A stretch of DNA of 64,000 nt from Rhodoblastus sp963828185 (GCA_963828185.1 CAWHDV010000002.1:744001-808000), one strand, 5' to 3'; counted from the first letter of the stretch, positions 36,339 through 45,633 are shown. Made by a program: numbers and translations. Notes: a model not told the origin generated them from the letters alone.

Positions 36339-37214
36339 TCAAATCTTTACCATCAGATTGTGGCTCTTGATAAACGCAATCAGCCTTTCGAGCTGCTCAT
36401 CTTCGGTATCGCTGTTCCAGCGCAATTCAATCAGGCGCTCCACGTTGAAGTCGCGCATTTTGATCCGTCGGACGCCGGGAGCATCCTGCATGGCTGGCAT
36501 GAGAGCAACGCCAAAGCCAGACGCTATCAAGGCAAGTGCTCGATCATCTTGGTCGGTTTTGTAAACGACATGCGTTTTTATTTTGCGATCCGAAAATATT
36601 TGGGTCGTCGCTTTATAGGTCTCGCAATGGGTGCGAACGATGAACCGCTCGCCTTGCAAATCCTCCATGCTGACGGAATCCTGCAAAGCGAACCGATGAT
36701 CGATACCGACAACCAGGGCGTAATTCTCACGAATAAGAACGGTAGAGCGCTGCGCCTCCGTTCTTTCGCCGCCGCAGGTTACGGTGGCGAGGAGCTTATG
36801 GTCCGCAAGGCGCGCCTGAAGCTCCTCGCATGAACCATCATAAAGCTCGATTTTCGCTTGAGGCGCGGCCTGTTGGAAGGCGCCGAGAAGACGGACCAGA
36901 TGAGGCGTCGGCAGCGTCCTGAGAACGCCTATGCGCAAGGGACGCTCGACCGCCGCCGCGCGCAGTTCTGCTTTCACCTTGCTACAGGATGCGAAAATCT
37001 CCTGAGCCGTGGATAGAAATCTCCGCCCGGCCGACGACAATGTGACGCCCTTTGGCGTTCGATGAAGCAGCAGAACGCCAAGCTCTTCCTCCAGTTTGGC
37101 GATCGATGCCGAAAGAGCCGGTTGCGACACGGCTACGCGGATGGCAGCCTTGGTAAAGCTGCCTGTGGTGGCAATCGCCGCGAAATGCCGGATCTGATAA
37201 AGCTCTATAGCCAT
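36339..37214 (-). CDS. LysR-type transcriptional regulator
   Basis: This 291-residue regulator has an N-terminal winged helix (QIRHFAAIATTGSFTKAAIRV, LSASIAKLEEELGVLLLHRT) and a LysR effector domain with LRIGVLRTLPT and ALALIASGFGVALMP. It faces the tautomerase gene across 139 bases, the standard arrangement for an LTTR controlling the adjacent gene. Its base composition is visibly lower in GC than the flanking CDF and ispE genes. The 218 bases on the 3' side (36121-36338) contain no gene. Confidence 0.9.
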   Translation of the reverse strand: MAIELYQIRHFAAIATTGSFTKAAIRVAVSQPALSASIAKLEEELGVLLLHRTPKGVTLSSAGRRFLSTAQEIFASCSKVKAELRAAAVERPLRIGVLRTLPTPHLVRLLGAFQQAAPQAKIELYDGSCEELQARLADHKLLATVTCGGERTEAQRSTVLIRENYALVVGIDHRFALQDSVSMEDLQGERFIVRTHCETYKATTQIFSDRKIKTHVVYKTDQDDRALALIASGFGVALMPAMQDAPGVRRIKMRDFNVERLIELRWNSDTEDEQLERLIAFIKSHNLMVKI

Positions 37215-37353
37215 AACTCCTGTCTATGGACCACTTAGATACAAACGATTTGGATTATGATCTCATCCCACATACGTTTGGACAAGAGGATTGAACGGCG
37301 GGCTCTGGAAAAAGCAAAAGGACAGATGGCGCCTCAAAAAATGGGAGAAAAAA

Positions 37354-37788
37354 ATGCCTACCTACGCTTTTTCCACCGCGAAGGATTTGACGGCAGACCA
37401 GCGCTCGAAAATTGTCGAAAGCATCACGTCCATCCATCTTGAGGAGACAGGCGCGCCTCGCTACTTCGTTCAGGTGGTTTTTTATCACCTATCGGAAGGA
37501 TCTCATTTCATCGGTGGCGCAGCGGCGTCCACCGATCAGATATGGGTGCGCGCCGATATTCGGGCCGGGCGGACTCCCGAGGTGAAACGCAAAATCCTTC
37601 GGCGCATTTTGCGGGAAACAAGCGCAATCCTGCGAATTTCCGAAGAAATGGTATGGGCCTATATTTCGGATATTCCCGGCGAGAGCGTTGCTGAATTCGG
37701 AGCCATCCTTCCTCCGCCGGGCGGCGAAGAAAAATGGTTCGCGTCGCTTCCTGACGCGTTGCGCGAGAAATTGGCGGCCATCGGCTGA
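37354..37788 (+). CDS. tautomerase superfamily protein (Tautomerase_3 type)
   Basis: This 144-residue protein starts MPTYAFSTAKDLT, so Pro2 becomes the N-terminal catalytic proline. Then come IVESITSIHLEETGAPRYFV and an acidic-aromatic end. The layout resembles the cis-3-chloroacrylic acid dehalogenase-like tautomerases. It lies divergent from the LysR gene and 19 bases before a truncated SDR, suggesting a small catabolic operon under LysR control. Reaction and substrate are unknown. Confidence 0.85.
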   Translation: MPTYAFSTAKDLTADQRSKIVESITSIHLEETGAPRYFVQVVFYHLSEGSHFIGGAAASTDQIWVRADIRAGRTPEVKRKILRRILRETSAILRISEEMVWAYISDIPGESVAEFGAILPPPGGEEKWFASLPDALREKLAAIG

Positions 37789-37807
37789 CAAAGTTCGGAG
37801 ACCGCCT

Positions 37808-38044
37808 GTGCCCGCCAGCAAGCCCAACTCTCGCAAAGCCGCCATCGTCGTCGGCGTTGGCGCCGAACGCGGCCTGGGCGCGGCGCTTTGTCGCCGTTTC
37901 GCGGCCGAAGGTTATCATGTCGATATCGCCGGACGCACGCCCGTGAGTTACGGCGACATGATACGCATTCCTCAAACTCCAAGCGGTGCGCTGCGAACGG
38001 CCGCTAAGGTGAAGGTTTTCGGTCGCCGGCCCCGACACGCATGA
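37808..38044 (+). pseudogene. truncated short-chain dehydrogenase (SDR) remnant
   Basis: A 78-residue frame from a GTG starts as a typical SDR: AAIVVGVGAERGLGAALCRRF is the Rossmann glycine motif and EGYHVDIAGRTP ends the second strand. The similarity stops at about residue 45 (base 37941). The remaining 33 residues look unrelated, and the catalytic Ser-Tyr-Lys part is missing. The break marks a deletion or recombination end. From 38045 to 38139 I see nothing else. Confidence 0.75.
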
Positions 38045-38139
38045 TGAGGTCGCCGCGGGGCCGGCGCCCGAAAGCCTCCCAAGGAGGAAACCGCGGGACG
38101 GAAGGGCCGCAATGAGCCAAACGCCGACCTTGTAACCTG

Positions 38140-39021
38140 CTAGCGCAGCAGCGTCGGCTTGACCCACCATTCGGGATGGCCGGCCGAGATCGCCCGCGCG
38201 GCGGCTGACGCCTGCCGGCAGGTTCCGAAAAGGGCGAAACAGGTGGCGCCGGAGCCTGACATGCGCGCGAGGCGGCAGCCGCGCGCGCCGCCGAGCACCG
38301 CCAGCACATGGCCGATCACCGGCGCCAGCACGCAGGCCGCGTCCTCCATGTCGTTGCGGCCTTTTTTCAGCGCGCGGACAAGGCTCTCGAAATCCATGGC
38401 GTCGCCAATCGCCGGATGCGGGCCGATCGAGTAATTTTCGCCCGGCTTCAGTCCGAGTTTGGCGAAAACCGCCTTCGTCTCGACCGGCTGGCGCGGGTTG
38501 ACCAGGACCGCGAACAGCGGCGGCAGCCTGAGCGTATCCCCAAGCCTTTCGCCGATTCCGCTCATCATTTTTCCGCGCGGCGCCAGGCAGACCGGGACGT
38601 CCGCCCCGGTTTTGCGCGCGACTTCCAGCAGGACGGGATCGTCGGCGGCTATGCCATTGGCCTGCGCCAGCAGGCGCAGCGCCGCCGCGGCGTCGGACGA
38701 GCCGCCGCCGATGCCCGCTGCGACAGGCAGGCGCTTTGTCAGGTGAAAGGCGCCGGAGCGCAGGCCGGGCTTTTCCGCGCGAAGGGCGCGTTCCGCCTTG
38801 GCCACCAGGTTATCGCCGCCATCGCCCGCCGCCAAAGCCGTCGGACCATCGAGGCGCAGGGAAAATTCTTCACCGGGGGCGAGGGTAAGAAAATCGCCGG
38901 CGCCGGCGAAGGCGACGAGGCTTTGCAATTCATGATAGCCGTCGGCGCGCCGCCCCTCGATATGCAGGGTCAGGTTGATTTTCGCCGGCGCGCGCGCCGC
39001 CAGACATTTTGCGGAATTCAT
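38140..39021 (-). CDS. ispE: 4-diphosphocytidyl-2-C-methyl-D-erythritol kinase
   Basis: This 293-residue GHMP kinase of the MEP isoprenoid pathway phosphorylates CDP-ME. Visible motifs are ARAPAKINLTLHIEGRRADG (N-terminal Lys and Asp), the ATP-binding LPVAAGIGGGSSDAAAALRL and the C-terminal MSGSGATCFALF. I start at ATG 39021; the frame opens at 39054. It is followed on the 5' side by xseB 52 bases away. Confidence 0.94.
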   Translation of the reverse strand: MNSAKCLAARAPAKINLTLHIEGRRADGYHELQSLVAFAGAGDFLTLAPGEEFSLRLDGPTALAAGDGGDNLVAKAERALRAEKPGLRSGAFHLTKRLPVAAGIGGGSSDAAAALRLLAQANGIAADDPVLLEVARKTGADVPVCLAPRGKMMSGIGERLGDTLRLPPLFAVLVNPRQPVETKAVFAKLGLKPGENYSIGPHPAIGDAMDFESLVRALKKGRNDMEDAACVLAPVIGHVLAVLGGARGCRLARMSGSGATCFALFGTCRQASAAARAISAGHPEWWVKPTLLR

Positions 39022-39073
39022 GAAATTGCAGATCCGGGGCCGGGAAGGATACAAAAGGTTCGCCTTCCGGCGC

Positions 39074-39361
39074 TCACTCCACGTCGAGAGGGGCCGAGCC
39101 CTTCGCGCCGCCGTCGGCGCCCTGGATGATCTTCTCGATCCGCGCCTCCGCGCTTTTCAACAGCCCGTCGCAATGTTTCTTGAGCACCTCGCCGCGCTCA
39201 TAGAGCGCAATCGACTTGTCGAGATCGACATTGCCCTTCTCCAGCGCGGAGACGATTTCCTCAAGCTCGCGCATGGCGACCTCGAAAGTCAGCTTGGCGA
39301 CCTCGAAGCTCTGTTTGGCGGCGTCGTCAGTGGCGCTCACGGCGATATCCTGTCTTTCCAT
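39074..39361 (-). CDS. xseB: exodeoxyribonuclease VII small subunit
   Basis: This 95-residue helical protein carries the XseB core FEVAMRELEEIVSALEKGN then LDKSIALYERGEVLKKHCD and ALI-like KSAEARIEKI. It is slightly longer than the usual 80 residues because of an N-terminal extension. It partners XseA (not in the window) in single-strand DNA degradation. Co-oriented with ispE. Confidence 0.92.
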   Translation of the reverse strand: MERQDIAVSATDDAAKQSFEVAKLTFEVAMRELEEIVSALEKGNVDLDKSIALYERGEVLKKHCDGLLKSAEARIEKIIQGADGGAKGSAPLDVE

Positions 39362-39407
39362 GCAAAGTGTCGTCCGAGTCTAGTAACCCCAGCCGCGCGA
39401 CGCAAGT

Positions 39408-40449
39408 TCAGCCCCTGATGCCGACGCGCAGGCCGGGAGCGGGGCGCTCCTGCAACACGTCGCGGCGGAAGCGGAACAGCGCCGCCGGCCGCCCGCCCGT
39501 GGCGTGCGATGTTTCCCCCGTCGCCTCGACCACGGCGGAAGCCTCGACCAGGCGCCGGAAATTCTGCTTGTGCAGATGGCGCCCCGATATGGCCTCGACG
39601 GTCGTCTGCAAAGCGGTGAGCGTAAAAGTTTCCGGCATCAGCTCGAAGATCACCGGCCGGTATTTCATCTTGGCGCGCAGGCGGCCCATGGCGGTGGCGA
39701 GGATGCGGCGATGGTCGAGCTGCATCGACAAGCCGAGCTGAGGCCGGCCCGGCACGCCCGGCGCGGGTTCGCGGCCGTCGCGCACGCTTTCCTCGACCAG
39801 GCCCGCCTCGTAGAGCAGTTCATAGCGGTCGAGCACGTTTTCCTCGTCGAAGCGGCCGCCGTCCGCGCCAAACAGCAGGCGCACGCGCTCGAGGCGGGAG
39901 AAGGCCGCGCCGCCGCGCCGAGCCCGCCGCGTCCTTGCCGCGCTCCGTGAAGGCGCGAAGGCCGGGCATGATGGCGGAATTGATCAACAATGGGCGGCCT
40001 TCGCGCCAATCCTCCCAGGGAAAGAAGCGATACCATTCGCGAAAGCCCGCGCCCGGCGCGGTGGCGAGATCCTCGCCGCAAATGCGCGTCAGCGCCAGAT
40101 AGCCGACCGAAACTTCATGCGGATCGCGGCTGGCGGCGCCGCTGTGGCGGCCGCGGTCGCCGAACGTGTAGAGCTGTTCGACATAGCCGACCGGCACGCC
40201 GGTCTGCTCCGCCACCCAGGCGCGCAGGCCGATCTCGAAAGTACGGTGATTGGCCGGATCGAAGGGACCGGACGGCAAGGCCGCGACACGCCCGCCAACA
40301 TCGCCGGCGCCCGAATCGCCGCTCTGGGGGTGGGCGTCGTCGCCGGCGCCGCGCGCCACCAGGATCAGCGGCGCGTCGCCGCGCACCGCGACAATCGCCG
40401 CCGTCAGGCCGATTTCGACGGGAATCGACGGATGCGGGATTTCCTTCAT
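39408..40449 (-). pseudogene. NrtR-like NAD-metabolism regulator (Nudix plus winged helix), frameshifted
   Basis: The N-terminal part (start 40449, SD GGAG) has the Nudix-like domain: PSIPVEIGLTAAIVAV, ALPSGPFDPANHRTFEIGL, VEQLYTFGDRGRH. The Nudix box is degenerate at its catalytic Glu residues (RAWVAEQTG instead of RELxEExG), as expected for a sensor. The C-terminal part (GADGGRFDEENVLDRYELLYEAG, then the winged helix to 39408) is in another frame. The shift lies in the GC-run near 39904-39920; the combined length of 1042 bases leaves one extra base. Joined, the protein is about 346 residues. It shares an operon with a phosphatase, an HD hydrolase and tag. Confidence 0.8.
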
Positions 40450-40955
40450 GCCGTCTCCATAAAGAAAATATCGCCCTCGAAGCAATCCGCGCCGCGCCCG
40501 ATCGAATCGACCGCCGCGACCATGCGACCGTCGCGCGCCAGCAGCGTGTCGGCAAGCGCGACAAGCCGCCGGTTGGGCGTAGCCGAGGGCGAGAGGCGGC
40601 GCAAATCGCGGGCGATGTCGATTTCCGGGGTCGGCGTCAGCGCGCAAAGGGCGATGAAGGCGGCGGCGGGCGAACGGCTGACCCCGGCATAGCAATGAAC
40701 GACCAGCGGGCGCCTGCGCTCCCAGCGGCGGAGAAAATCAAGCAGCGCCGCGACATGGCCTTCTTCGGGCAGGACGTGGCCTTCGAGCGGCGCGACAATG
40801 TCGGCGAGGCCAAGCACGAGATGGCGTTCCCGCGTGATGGAAGCCGGGCGCAGCAGTCGATGCGGCGGGCTGAGCAGCGACACCAGCGCGTCGGCGCCGC
40901 AGGCCGTGACGGTTTCCTCGACCCGGCTCAACGGACAGACATAAAGGCGCGACAT
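40446..40955 (-). CDS. protein tyrosine/dual-specificity phosphatase-like protein
   Basis: This 169-residue protein has the CX5R active-site loop HCYAGVSRSPAAA, which is the tyrosine phosphatase signature, with Asp candidates in the preceding VCPLSRVEETV and LGLADIVAP regions. It is followed, overlapping by 4 bases, by the NrtR-like gene, and starts right after the HD hydrolase. This trio recurs in alphaproteobacterial genomes with the NAD regulator; the substrate is unknown. Confidence 0.86.
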   Translation of the reverse strand: MSRLYVCPLSRVEETVTACGADALVSLLSPPHRLLRPASITRERHLVLGLADIVAPLEGHVLPEEGHVAALLDFLRRWERRRPLVVHCYAGVSRSPAAAFIALCALTPTPEIDIARDLRRLSPSATPNRRLVALADTLLARDGRMVAAVDSIGRGADCFEGDIFFMETA

Positions 40956-41561
40956 TCACCCCTCCCCGTCATAGTCGCGGAACCTCCGCAAAAACAGCTC
41001 CTGCGCCATTTCCGGCGACATAGGCGCGAGCAGGTTTTCGACGCGGCCGCGTTCGATCCCGGGCGCCCCGAACAGGCGCGTCGCCTCCTCCGCGTCGAAA
41101 CCGGCGTAGAGCGTCGCCTCGAAGAAAGCGGAAATCCGATCCGCCCGCTTGGTCAATTTGGCCAGCGCCGGCGGCGGCTCGGGGTTGAGCGAAAAACGCA
41201 AGAGAATGGCGCGCGCGAGCCGCGCCTCGACTTCGCGATAGACCTCGCCCAGGGCCGCCTTGAACGGCGAGATCATGTCGCCAATGACATATTCCGGCGC
41301 GTCGTGCAGCAGACGCGAACAGAAGCCAGCGCGCCGGGCGCCGGGATCGAGCAGCGACAGGATTTCCGCCACCAGCGCCGAATGCTGGGCCACGGAAAAA
41401 ATTTCGCCGCCGCGCGTCTGGCCGTTCCAGCGCGCCACCCGCGCCAGTCCATGCGCGATATCCTCGATCTCCACATCGAACGGCGAGGGATTGAGGATGT
41501 CGAGCCGCCGTCCCGACAGCATGCGTTGCCAGGCGCGCGGCGGCTTGGTTTCGCCGTTCAT
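40956..41561 (-). CDS. HD-domain hydrolase
   Basis: This 201-residue phosphohydrolase of the YfbR/HDc type has metal-ligand motifs SVAQHSALVAEIL, LLHDAPEYVIGDM (HD) and TKRADRISAFFEA. Such proteins cleave nucleoside monophosphates or related nucleotides. The ATG at 41561 overlaps the tag stop (ATGA), and its own stop abuts the phosphatase start. Longer frames upstream are unsupported. Confidence 0.87.
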   Translation of the reverse strand: MNGETKPPRAWQRMLSGRRLDILNPSPFDVEIEDIAHGLARVARWNGQTRGGEIFSVAQHSALVAEILSLLDPGARRAGFCSRLLHDAPEYVIGDMISPFKAALGEVYREVEARLARAILLRFSLNPEPPPALAKLTKRADRISAFFEATLYAGFDAEEATRLFGAPGIERGRVENLLAPMSPEMAQELFLRRFRDYDGEG

Positions 41562-42205
41562 TCCCGCCCCGTCCCGCTTGAGAGCGCTTCGCAGGCCGCA
41601 TGCCTGTGGCAATCGACCAGATGGTCGTTGACCATGCCGACCGCCTGCATGAAGGCGTAGATGATGGTCGGGCCGCAGAATTTGAAGCCGCGCCGCTTCA
41701 GGTCGCTCGCCATTTTTTCCGACAGAGGCGTCTGCGCCGGGACTTGCCCCATGGAGCGGAAGTGGTTGACCGTCGTCCGCCCGTCAACGAAGTCCCAAAG
41801 ATAATTGGCGAAGCCCTGTTTCGCTTCGATCTCGAGATAAAGCCGGGCCGAGGCGATCGCGCCGGTGATTTTCGCGCGGTTGCGGATGATGCCCGCGTCC
41901 TGCATCAGTCTTTCGACCTTGGCGGCGTCATAGGCGGCGATTTTTTGCGGGTCGAAATGGTCGAAGGCGGCGCGGAAATTTTCGCGCTTGCGCAGAATGG
42001 AAATCCACGACAGGCCGGCCTGAAAACCGTCGAGCAGCAGCTTTTCGAATAGCGCGCGGGAGTCGAATTCCGGCACGCCCCATTCCTCGTCGTGATAGGC
42101 GAGATAGGCGACGTCCCGTCCCGGCCAGGGGCAGCGATGCAGCCCGTCGGGATGGGCGAGCGCTATTCGCTTCGCAGGTTCAATTCGTTCGGGAGCCGGG
42201 TTCAT
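41558..42205 (-). CDS. tag: DNA-3-methyladenine glycosylase I
   Basis: This 215-residue enzyme excises 3-methyladenine. The Tag features are DGLHRCPWPGRD with its zinc-binding Cys, YHDEEWGVPEFD, LDGFQAGLSWISIL, RGFKFCGPTIIYAFMQAVGMVNDH and the closing CHRHAAC (the His/Cys zinc ligands). It opens the operon with the HD hydrolase, phosphatase and NrtR-like genes. Confidence 0.94.
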   Translation of the reverse strand: MNPAPERIEPAKRIALAHPDGLHRCPWPGRDVAYLAYHDEEWGVPEFDSRALFEKLLLDGFQAGLSWISILRKRENFRAAFDHFDPQKIAAYDAAKVERLMQDAGIIRNRAKITGAIASARLYLEIEAKQGFANYLWDFVDGRTTVNHFRSMGQVPAQTPLSEKMASDLKRRGFKFCGPTIIYAFMQAVGMVNDHLVDCHRHAACEALSSGTGRE

Positions 42206-42358
42206 GCGCCAGATTTAGTCAATCCGTCGGGCGAAGCCAATGGCCAAGCCAATTGGCGATGGCTTGCGACGCTGTTTCGACGCAATTTTCGGCGAGCATA
42301 AAGCTGGACAGAACGCGGGGGGTCGTTCGCCGTCACATATGCACCAGGGAGATTTGTC

Positions 42359-42751
42359 ATGTCAGTCAAGACTTTTCTCGCGATCATGTCGGTTCTGGGC
42401 CTTCTGTTCGGCATCGCCTATCTGTTGATTCCCGCCAGAATGGGCGTCATCTATGGGGTGGCGGCCTCGCCCGCCGTGGAAATGGTGAGCCGGTTTTTCG
42501 GCGTCGCCCTGCTCGCCTGGGCGATGATCGCCTGGTTCGCCAAGGATTTCCATGACGAAAGCGACCTTCGCCATGTCATCGCACCCTCGGCCTTCGCCTT
42601 TACCGCAGGCGCCGTGGTCGCAGTCATGGGGACCCTGTCGGGCGTCATGAACGCCATGGGCTGGACCAGCGCCGCGATTTTCGCTTTCGGCGCGATCGGC
42701 AGCTTCTATTTCATGATGGCGGGCATGCAGCACAAGTTGCTGCGCACCTGA
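42359..42751 (+). CDS. small four-helix membrane protein of unknown function
   Basis: This 130-residue protein has four hydrophobic segments (about 8-28, 42-62, 72-95, 103-123) and little else. No named family is evident by eye; the arrangement resembles DUF4345-like membrane proteins but I cannot confirm it. The start follows AGGGAG. A strong terminator follows the gene. Confidence 0.75.
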   Translation: MSVKTFLAIMSVLGLLFGIAYLLIPARMGVIYGVAASPAVEMVSRFFGVALLAWAMIAWFAKDFHDESDLRHVIAPSAFAFTAGAVVAVMGTLSGVMNAMGWTSAAIFAFGAIGSFYFMMAGMQHKLLRT

Positions 42752-42775
42752 CGGAAAATCGATCGTGAGGCAATC

Positions 42776-42813
42776 GAGCGCCGGAGCTTCTGACCTTCGG
42801 CGCTCTTTTTTTT
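42776..42813 (+). terminator. rho-independent terminator
   Basis: GAGCGCCG (42776-42783) pairs with CGGCGCTC (42798-42805), followed by eight T. It ends the transcript of the four-helix membrane gene. Confidence 0.92.
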
Positions 42814-42907
42814 GGCGCCCCGCGTGTTCGCGGCGCGGGATTTGGTTTGTATATTCAAATATTCGGGTATATGTATCACTTCATCAGCCGACACGATGGA
42901 GCGACCC

Positions 42908-43270
42908 ATGATTTCCGATTGGCCCGAGACGACGAAAGCGCTTTCGGCGCAATTGCGCGACATGCGCGGCGGCGCTGGCGTGGCGGAGGTGATGAAGACC
43001 TTCGGCGCCATGGCGCAGACCGCGACCAAGCCGGGCGCCCTCGACCCCAAGATCAAGGAGCTGATCGCCATCGCCATCGGGGTCGCCACGCGCTGCGACG
43101 ATTGCATCGCCTTCCACACCAAGGCCGCTGTGCATCACGGCGCGACGCCCGACGAAATCCTCGAAACCCTGGGCATGGCGATCTACATGGGCGCCGGCCC
43201 CTCGGCCATGTACGCCAGCCACGCCTGGCAGGCCTATTCGCAATTCGCCGCGGTGAAAACCGAGGGCTGA
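42908..43270 (+). CDS. AhpD/carboxymuconolactone decarboxylase family protein
   Basis: This 120-residue helical protein has the peroxidase-like CxxC in ATRCDDCIAFHTKAAVHHGAT, with the relay His that completes the AhpD active site. The start at 42908 has GGAG at a good distance; an ATG at 42896 is less likely. It is probably an alkylhydroperoxidase or disulfide reductase acting on oxidised substrates. Its end faces ygfZ. Confidence 0.88.
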   Translation: MISDWPETTKALSAQLRDMRGGAGVAEVMKTFGAMAQTATKPGALDPKIKELIAIAIGVATRCDDCIAFHTKAAVHHGATPDEILETLGMAIYMGAGPSAMYASHAWQAYSQFAAVKTEG

Positions 43271-43286
43271 CGCAGGTTCAACGTGA

Positions 43287-44099
43287 TCAGGAAAGCCGCA
43301 GGCGGGTTTCTCCGGTGACGAGAGCCTGGCCGGCTTGCGCCGCCTCTTCCGCCCGGTCGATCCGCAGCAGGGCGAGGCCCCGCGCGCCGGCGCTCGATCC
43401 CATCACCCCGACCCGCGTTTCGCCGGCCATGACGATGGCGCCGGGCTGTGGCGGCGCGCCTTCGACGAGCACCTTGATCACGCGATTGCGCGTCAGGCCG
43501 CGATATTGCATCCGCGCCACCACTTCCTGCCCGACGAAACAACCCTTCTTGAAATCGACGCCGTTGAGCTGGTCCATGTCGGCTTCGTGCGGAAAGGCGT
43601 CGCCATAGGCGAAATCGACGCCGCCTTCCGGCGCGCCGCGCGCGATGCGATGGGCGTGATAGTCGTCAAGTCCGGCGTCGCCGCCAAAAGTGAGCATCAG
43701 CGCGGCGATCCCCGCCGCCGGCGCGATCAGCCGCCGGCCCATGTCGGGATGGCGGCCATCGCGCACGCCCTCGCCGACGACGCCGCCGTAAAGCGCGATC
43801 ACGCCGAGGCGCTCGCTCTCGTCGCTGATTTCGACTTTTGCGCGCATCCTGTACATGGTCAGGCGCTTGACCAGGTCTGGAATGCGTTCCCGCTTCACGT
43901 CGAGCAGGATGGCGTCCGGTTCGGCCACCATCAAGAAATCGAACAGGATCTTGCCCTGCGGCGTCAAAAGCGCCGCCCAGCGCGCCTCTTCGGCGCCGAG
44001 CGTCACCACATTGCCGGTGACGAGCCCTTGCAGGAAGGCGCGCGCCTCCGGGCCGCCGACGCGAACAATCCCACGATCCGACAAATGCGCCGCCTGCAT
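43287..44099 (-). CDS. ygfZ: YgfZ/GcvT-domain folate-binding protein
   Basis: This protein of about 270 residues is required for iron-sulfur cluster enzyme repair. The signature KKGCFVGQEVVARMQYRG with its essential Cys is present. Other marks are GPEARAFLQGLVTGNV near the N-terminus and the C-terminal barrel LLRIDRAEEAAQAG. I use the ATG at 44099; another ATG at 44114 is possible. It is divergent from pyrC. Confidence 0.92.
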   Translation of the reverse strand: MQAAHLSDRGIVRVGGPEARAFLQGLVTGNVVTLGAEEARWAALLTPQGKILFDFLMVAEPDAILLDVKRERIPDLVKRLTMYRMRAKVEISDESERLGVIALYGGVVGEGVRDGRHPDMGRRLIAPAAGIAALMLTFGGDAGLDDYHAHRIARGAPEGGVDFAYGDAFPHEADMDQLNGVDFKKGCFVGQEVVARMQYRGLTRNRVIKVLVEGAPPQPGAIVMAGETRVGVMGSSAGARGLALLRIDRAEEAAQAGQALVTGETRLRLS

Positions 44100-44291
44100 C
44101 TTCTCGCCCCGCATCCTATCCGGCCGTTCGACTTTCGCCTTCGGCCTGTTGCACGCTTGCGCGTCCGCTGTAATGTCGCAAACATCACTATGATAACGTG
44201 GCCATGCAAGCATCGGTCCGCAAGCTTGGCAAAAATTTCCCGGTCGCGGCAAAAAATCCGTATCGCGGCGAAAAGAAACCCCGGAGGCTCC

Positions 44292-45620
44292 ATGGCGCCG
44301 CAAAATTTCGACCTCATCCTGCGTCGCGGCCTGGTGGCCAACCACGACGGCGTGATGGAACGCGACATCGGCGTCACGGGCGAGACCATCGCCGCCATCG
44401 GCGACCTGTCGCAGGCCAGCGCCGGCGAAACCATCGATTGCGCCGGCCTGCACATTCTGCCGGGCGTGATCGACACGCAGGTGCATTTCCGCGAACCGGG
44501 CCCGACCCACAAGGAAGATCTCGAAACCGGCTCGCGCGCGGCCGTGCTCGGCGGCGTGACCGCGGTGTTCGAGATGCCCAACACCAATCCGCTGACAACC
44601 ACGCCCGAGGCGCTGGCGCACAAGGTGGCGCTCGGAACCGGCCGGATGCATTGCGATTTCGCCTTCTATGTCGGCGGCACGCACGAGAACGCGAAACACG
44701 TCGCGGAGCTGGAGCGGCTGCCGGGGGCTGCGGGAATCAAGGTCTTCATGGGATCGTCGACCGGCTCGCTGCTCGTCGCCGACGACGCGGGCGTGGCGGA
44801 AATCCTGCGCCACACGCGGCGGCGCGCCGCCTTCCACAGCGAGGACGAATTCCGCCTCAAGCAACGCATGGGCGAACGGAAGGCGAATGATCCGTCCTCG
44901 CATCCGGTCTGGCGCGACGTCGAGACCGCGCTGTCGTGCACGCGCCGTCTCGTGGCGATCGCTCGACTGGAGCGCGCCCGCATCCATGTGCTGCATGTTT
45001 CGACAGGGGAAGAAATAGATTTTCTGGCCCAGCACAAGGACATCGCCAGCGTCGAGGTGACGCCGCACCATCTCACGCTGTCAGCGGATGATTACGCCCG
45101 GCTCGGCGCCAAGATTCAAATGAACCCTCCCGTCCGCGAAAAAAGCCATCGTGAAAGAATTTGGCGGGGGCTCGACGAGGGCGTGGTGGACGTGCTCGGC
45201 TCCGACCATGCGCCGCATACGCTGGAGGAGAAGGCGAAACCCTATCCCGACAGCCCCTCCGGCATGACCGGCGTGCAGACGCTGGCGCCGATCATGCTCG
45301 ACCATGTCGCGGCGGGTCGGCTCACCCTGGCGCGATTCATCGACCTGACCAGCGCCGGCCCGGCCCGCCTGTTCCAGCTTGCCCGCAAGGGGCGCATCGC
45401 CGTCGGCTATGACGCCGATCTGACCGTCGTCGACCTGAAACGCCGCGAAACCATCCGCAACGCCTGGATCGCCTCACGCTGCGGCTGGACGCCTTATGAC
45501 GGCAAGGAAGTGGTCGGCTGGCCTGTCGGCACGTTTGTGCGCGGCGCCCGGGTGATGTGGGAGGGAGAGATTCTCGCGCCCTCGACCGGCAAGCCGATCA
45601 GGTTTCTCGAGGCGCTGTGA
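44292..45620 (+). CDS. pyrC: dihydroorotase (amidohydrolase)
   Basis: This 442-residue metal-dependent hydrolase makes dihydroorotate for pyrimidine synthesis. Zinc ligands and motifs are DTQVHFREPGPTHKED, GIKVFMGSS with the position of the carbamylated Lys, AFHSEDE, HVLHVSTGEE, and GSDHAPHTLEEK. The start has GGAGG just upstream. It resembles the long bacterial class and not the short E. coli PyrC. Confidence 0.9.
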   Translation: MAPQNFDLILRRGLVANHDGVMERDIGVTGETIAAIGDLSQASAGETIDCAGLHILPGVIDTQVHFREPGPTHKEDLETGSRAAVLGGVTAVFEMPNTNPLTTTPEALAHKVALGTGRMHCDFAFYVGGTHENAKHVAELERLPGAAGIKVFMGSSTGSLLVADDAGVAEILRHTRRRAAFHSEDEFRLKQRMGERKANDPSSHPVWRDVETALSCTRRLVAIARLERARIHVLHVSTGEEIDFLAQHKDIASVEVTPHHLTLSADDYARLGAKIQMNPPVREKSHRERIWRGLDEGVVDVLGSDHAPHTLEEKAKPYPDSPSGMTGVQTLAPIMLDHVAAGRLTLARFIDLTSAGPARLFQLARKGRIAVGYDADLTVVDLKRRETIRNAWIASRCGWTPYDGKEVVGWPVGTFVRGARVMWEGEILAPSTGKPIRFLEAL

Positions 45621-45633
45621 CCCGGAGTCCGCG

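Noticed and set aside
42846..42898. Alternative start of the AhpD-like gene at 42896
   Set aside because: There is no Shine-Dalgarno there, while the ATG at 42908 has GGAG at a good distance.
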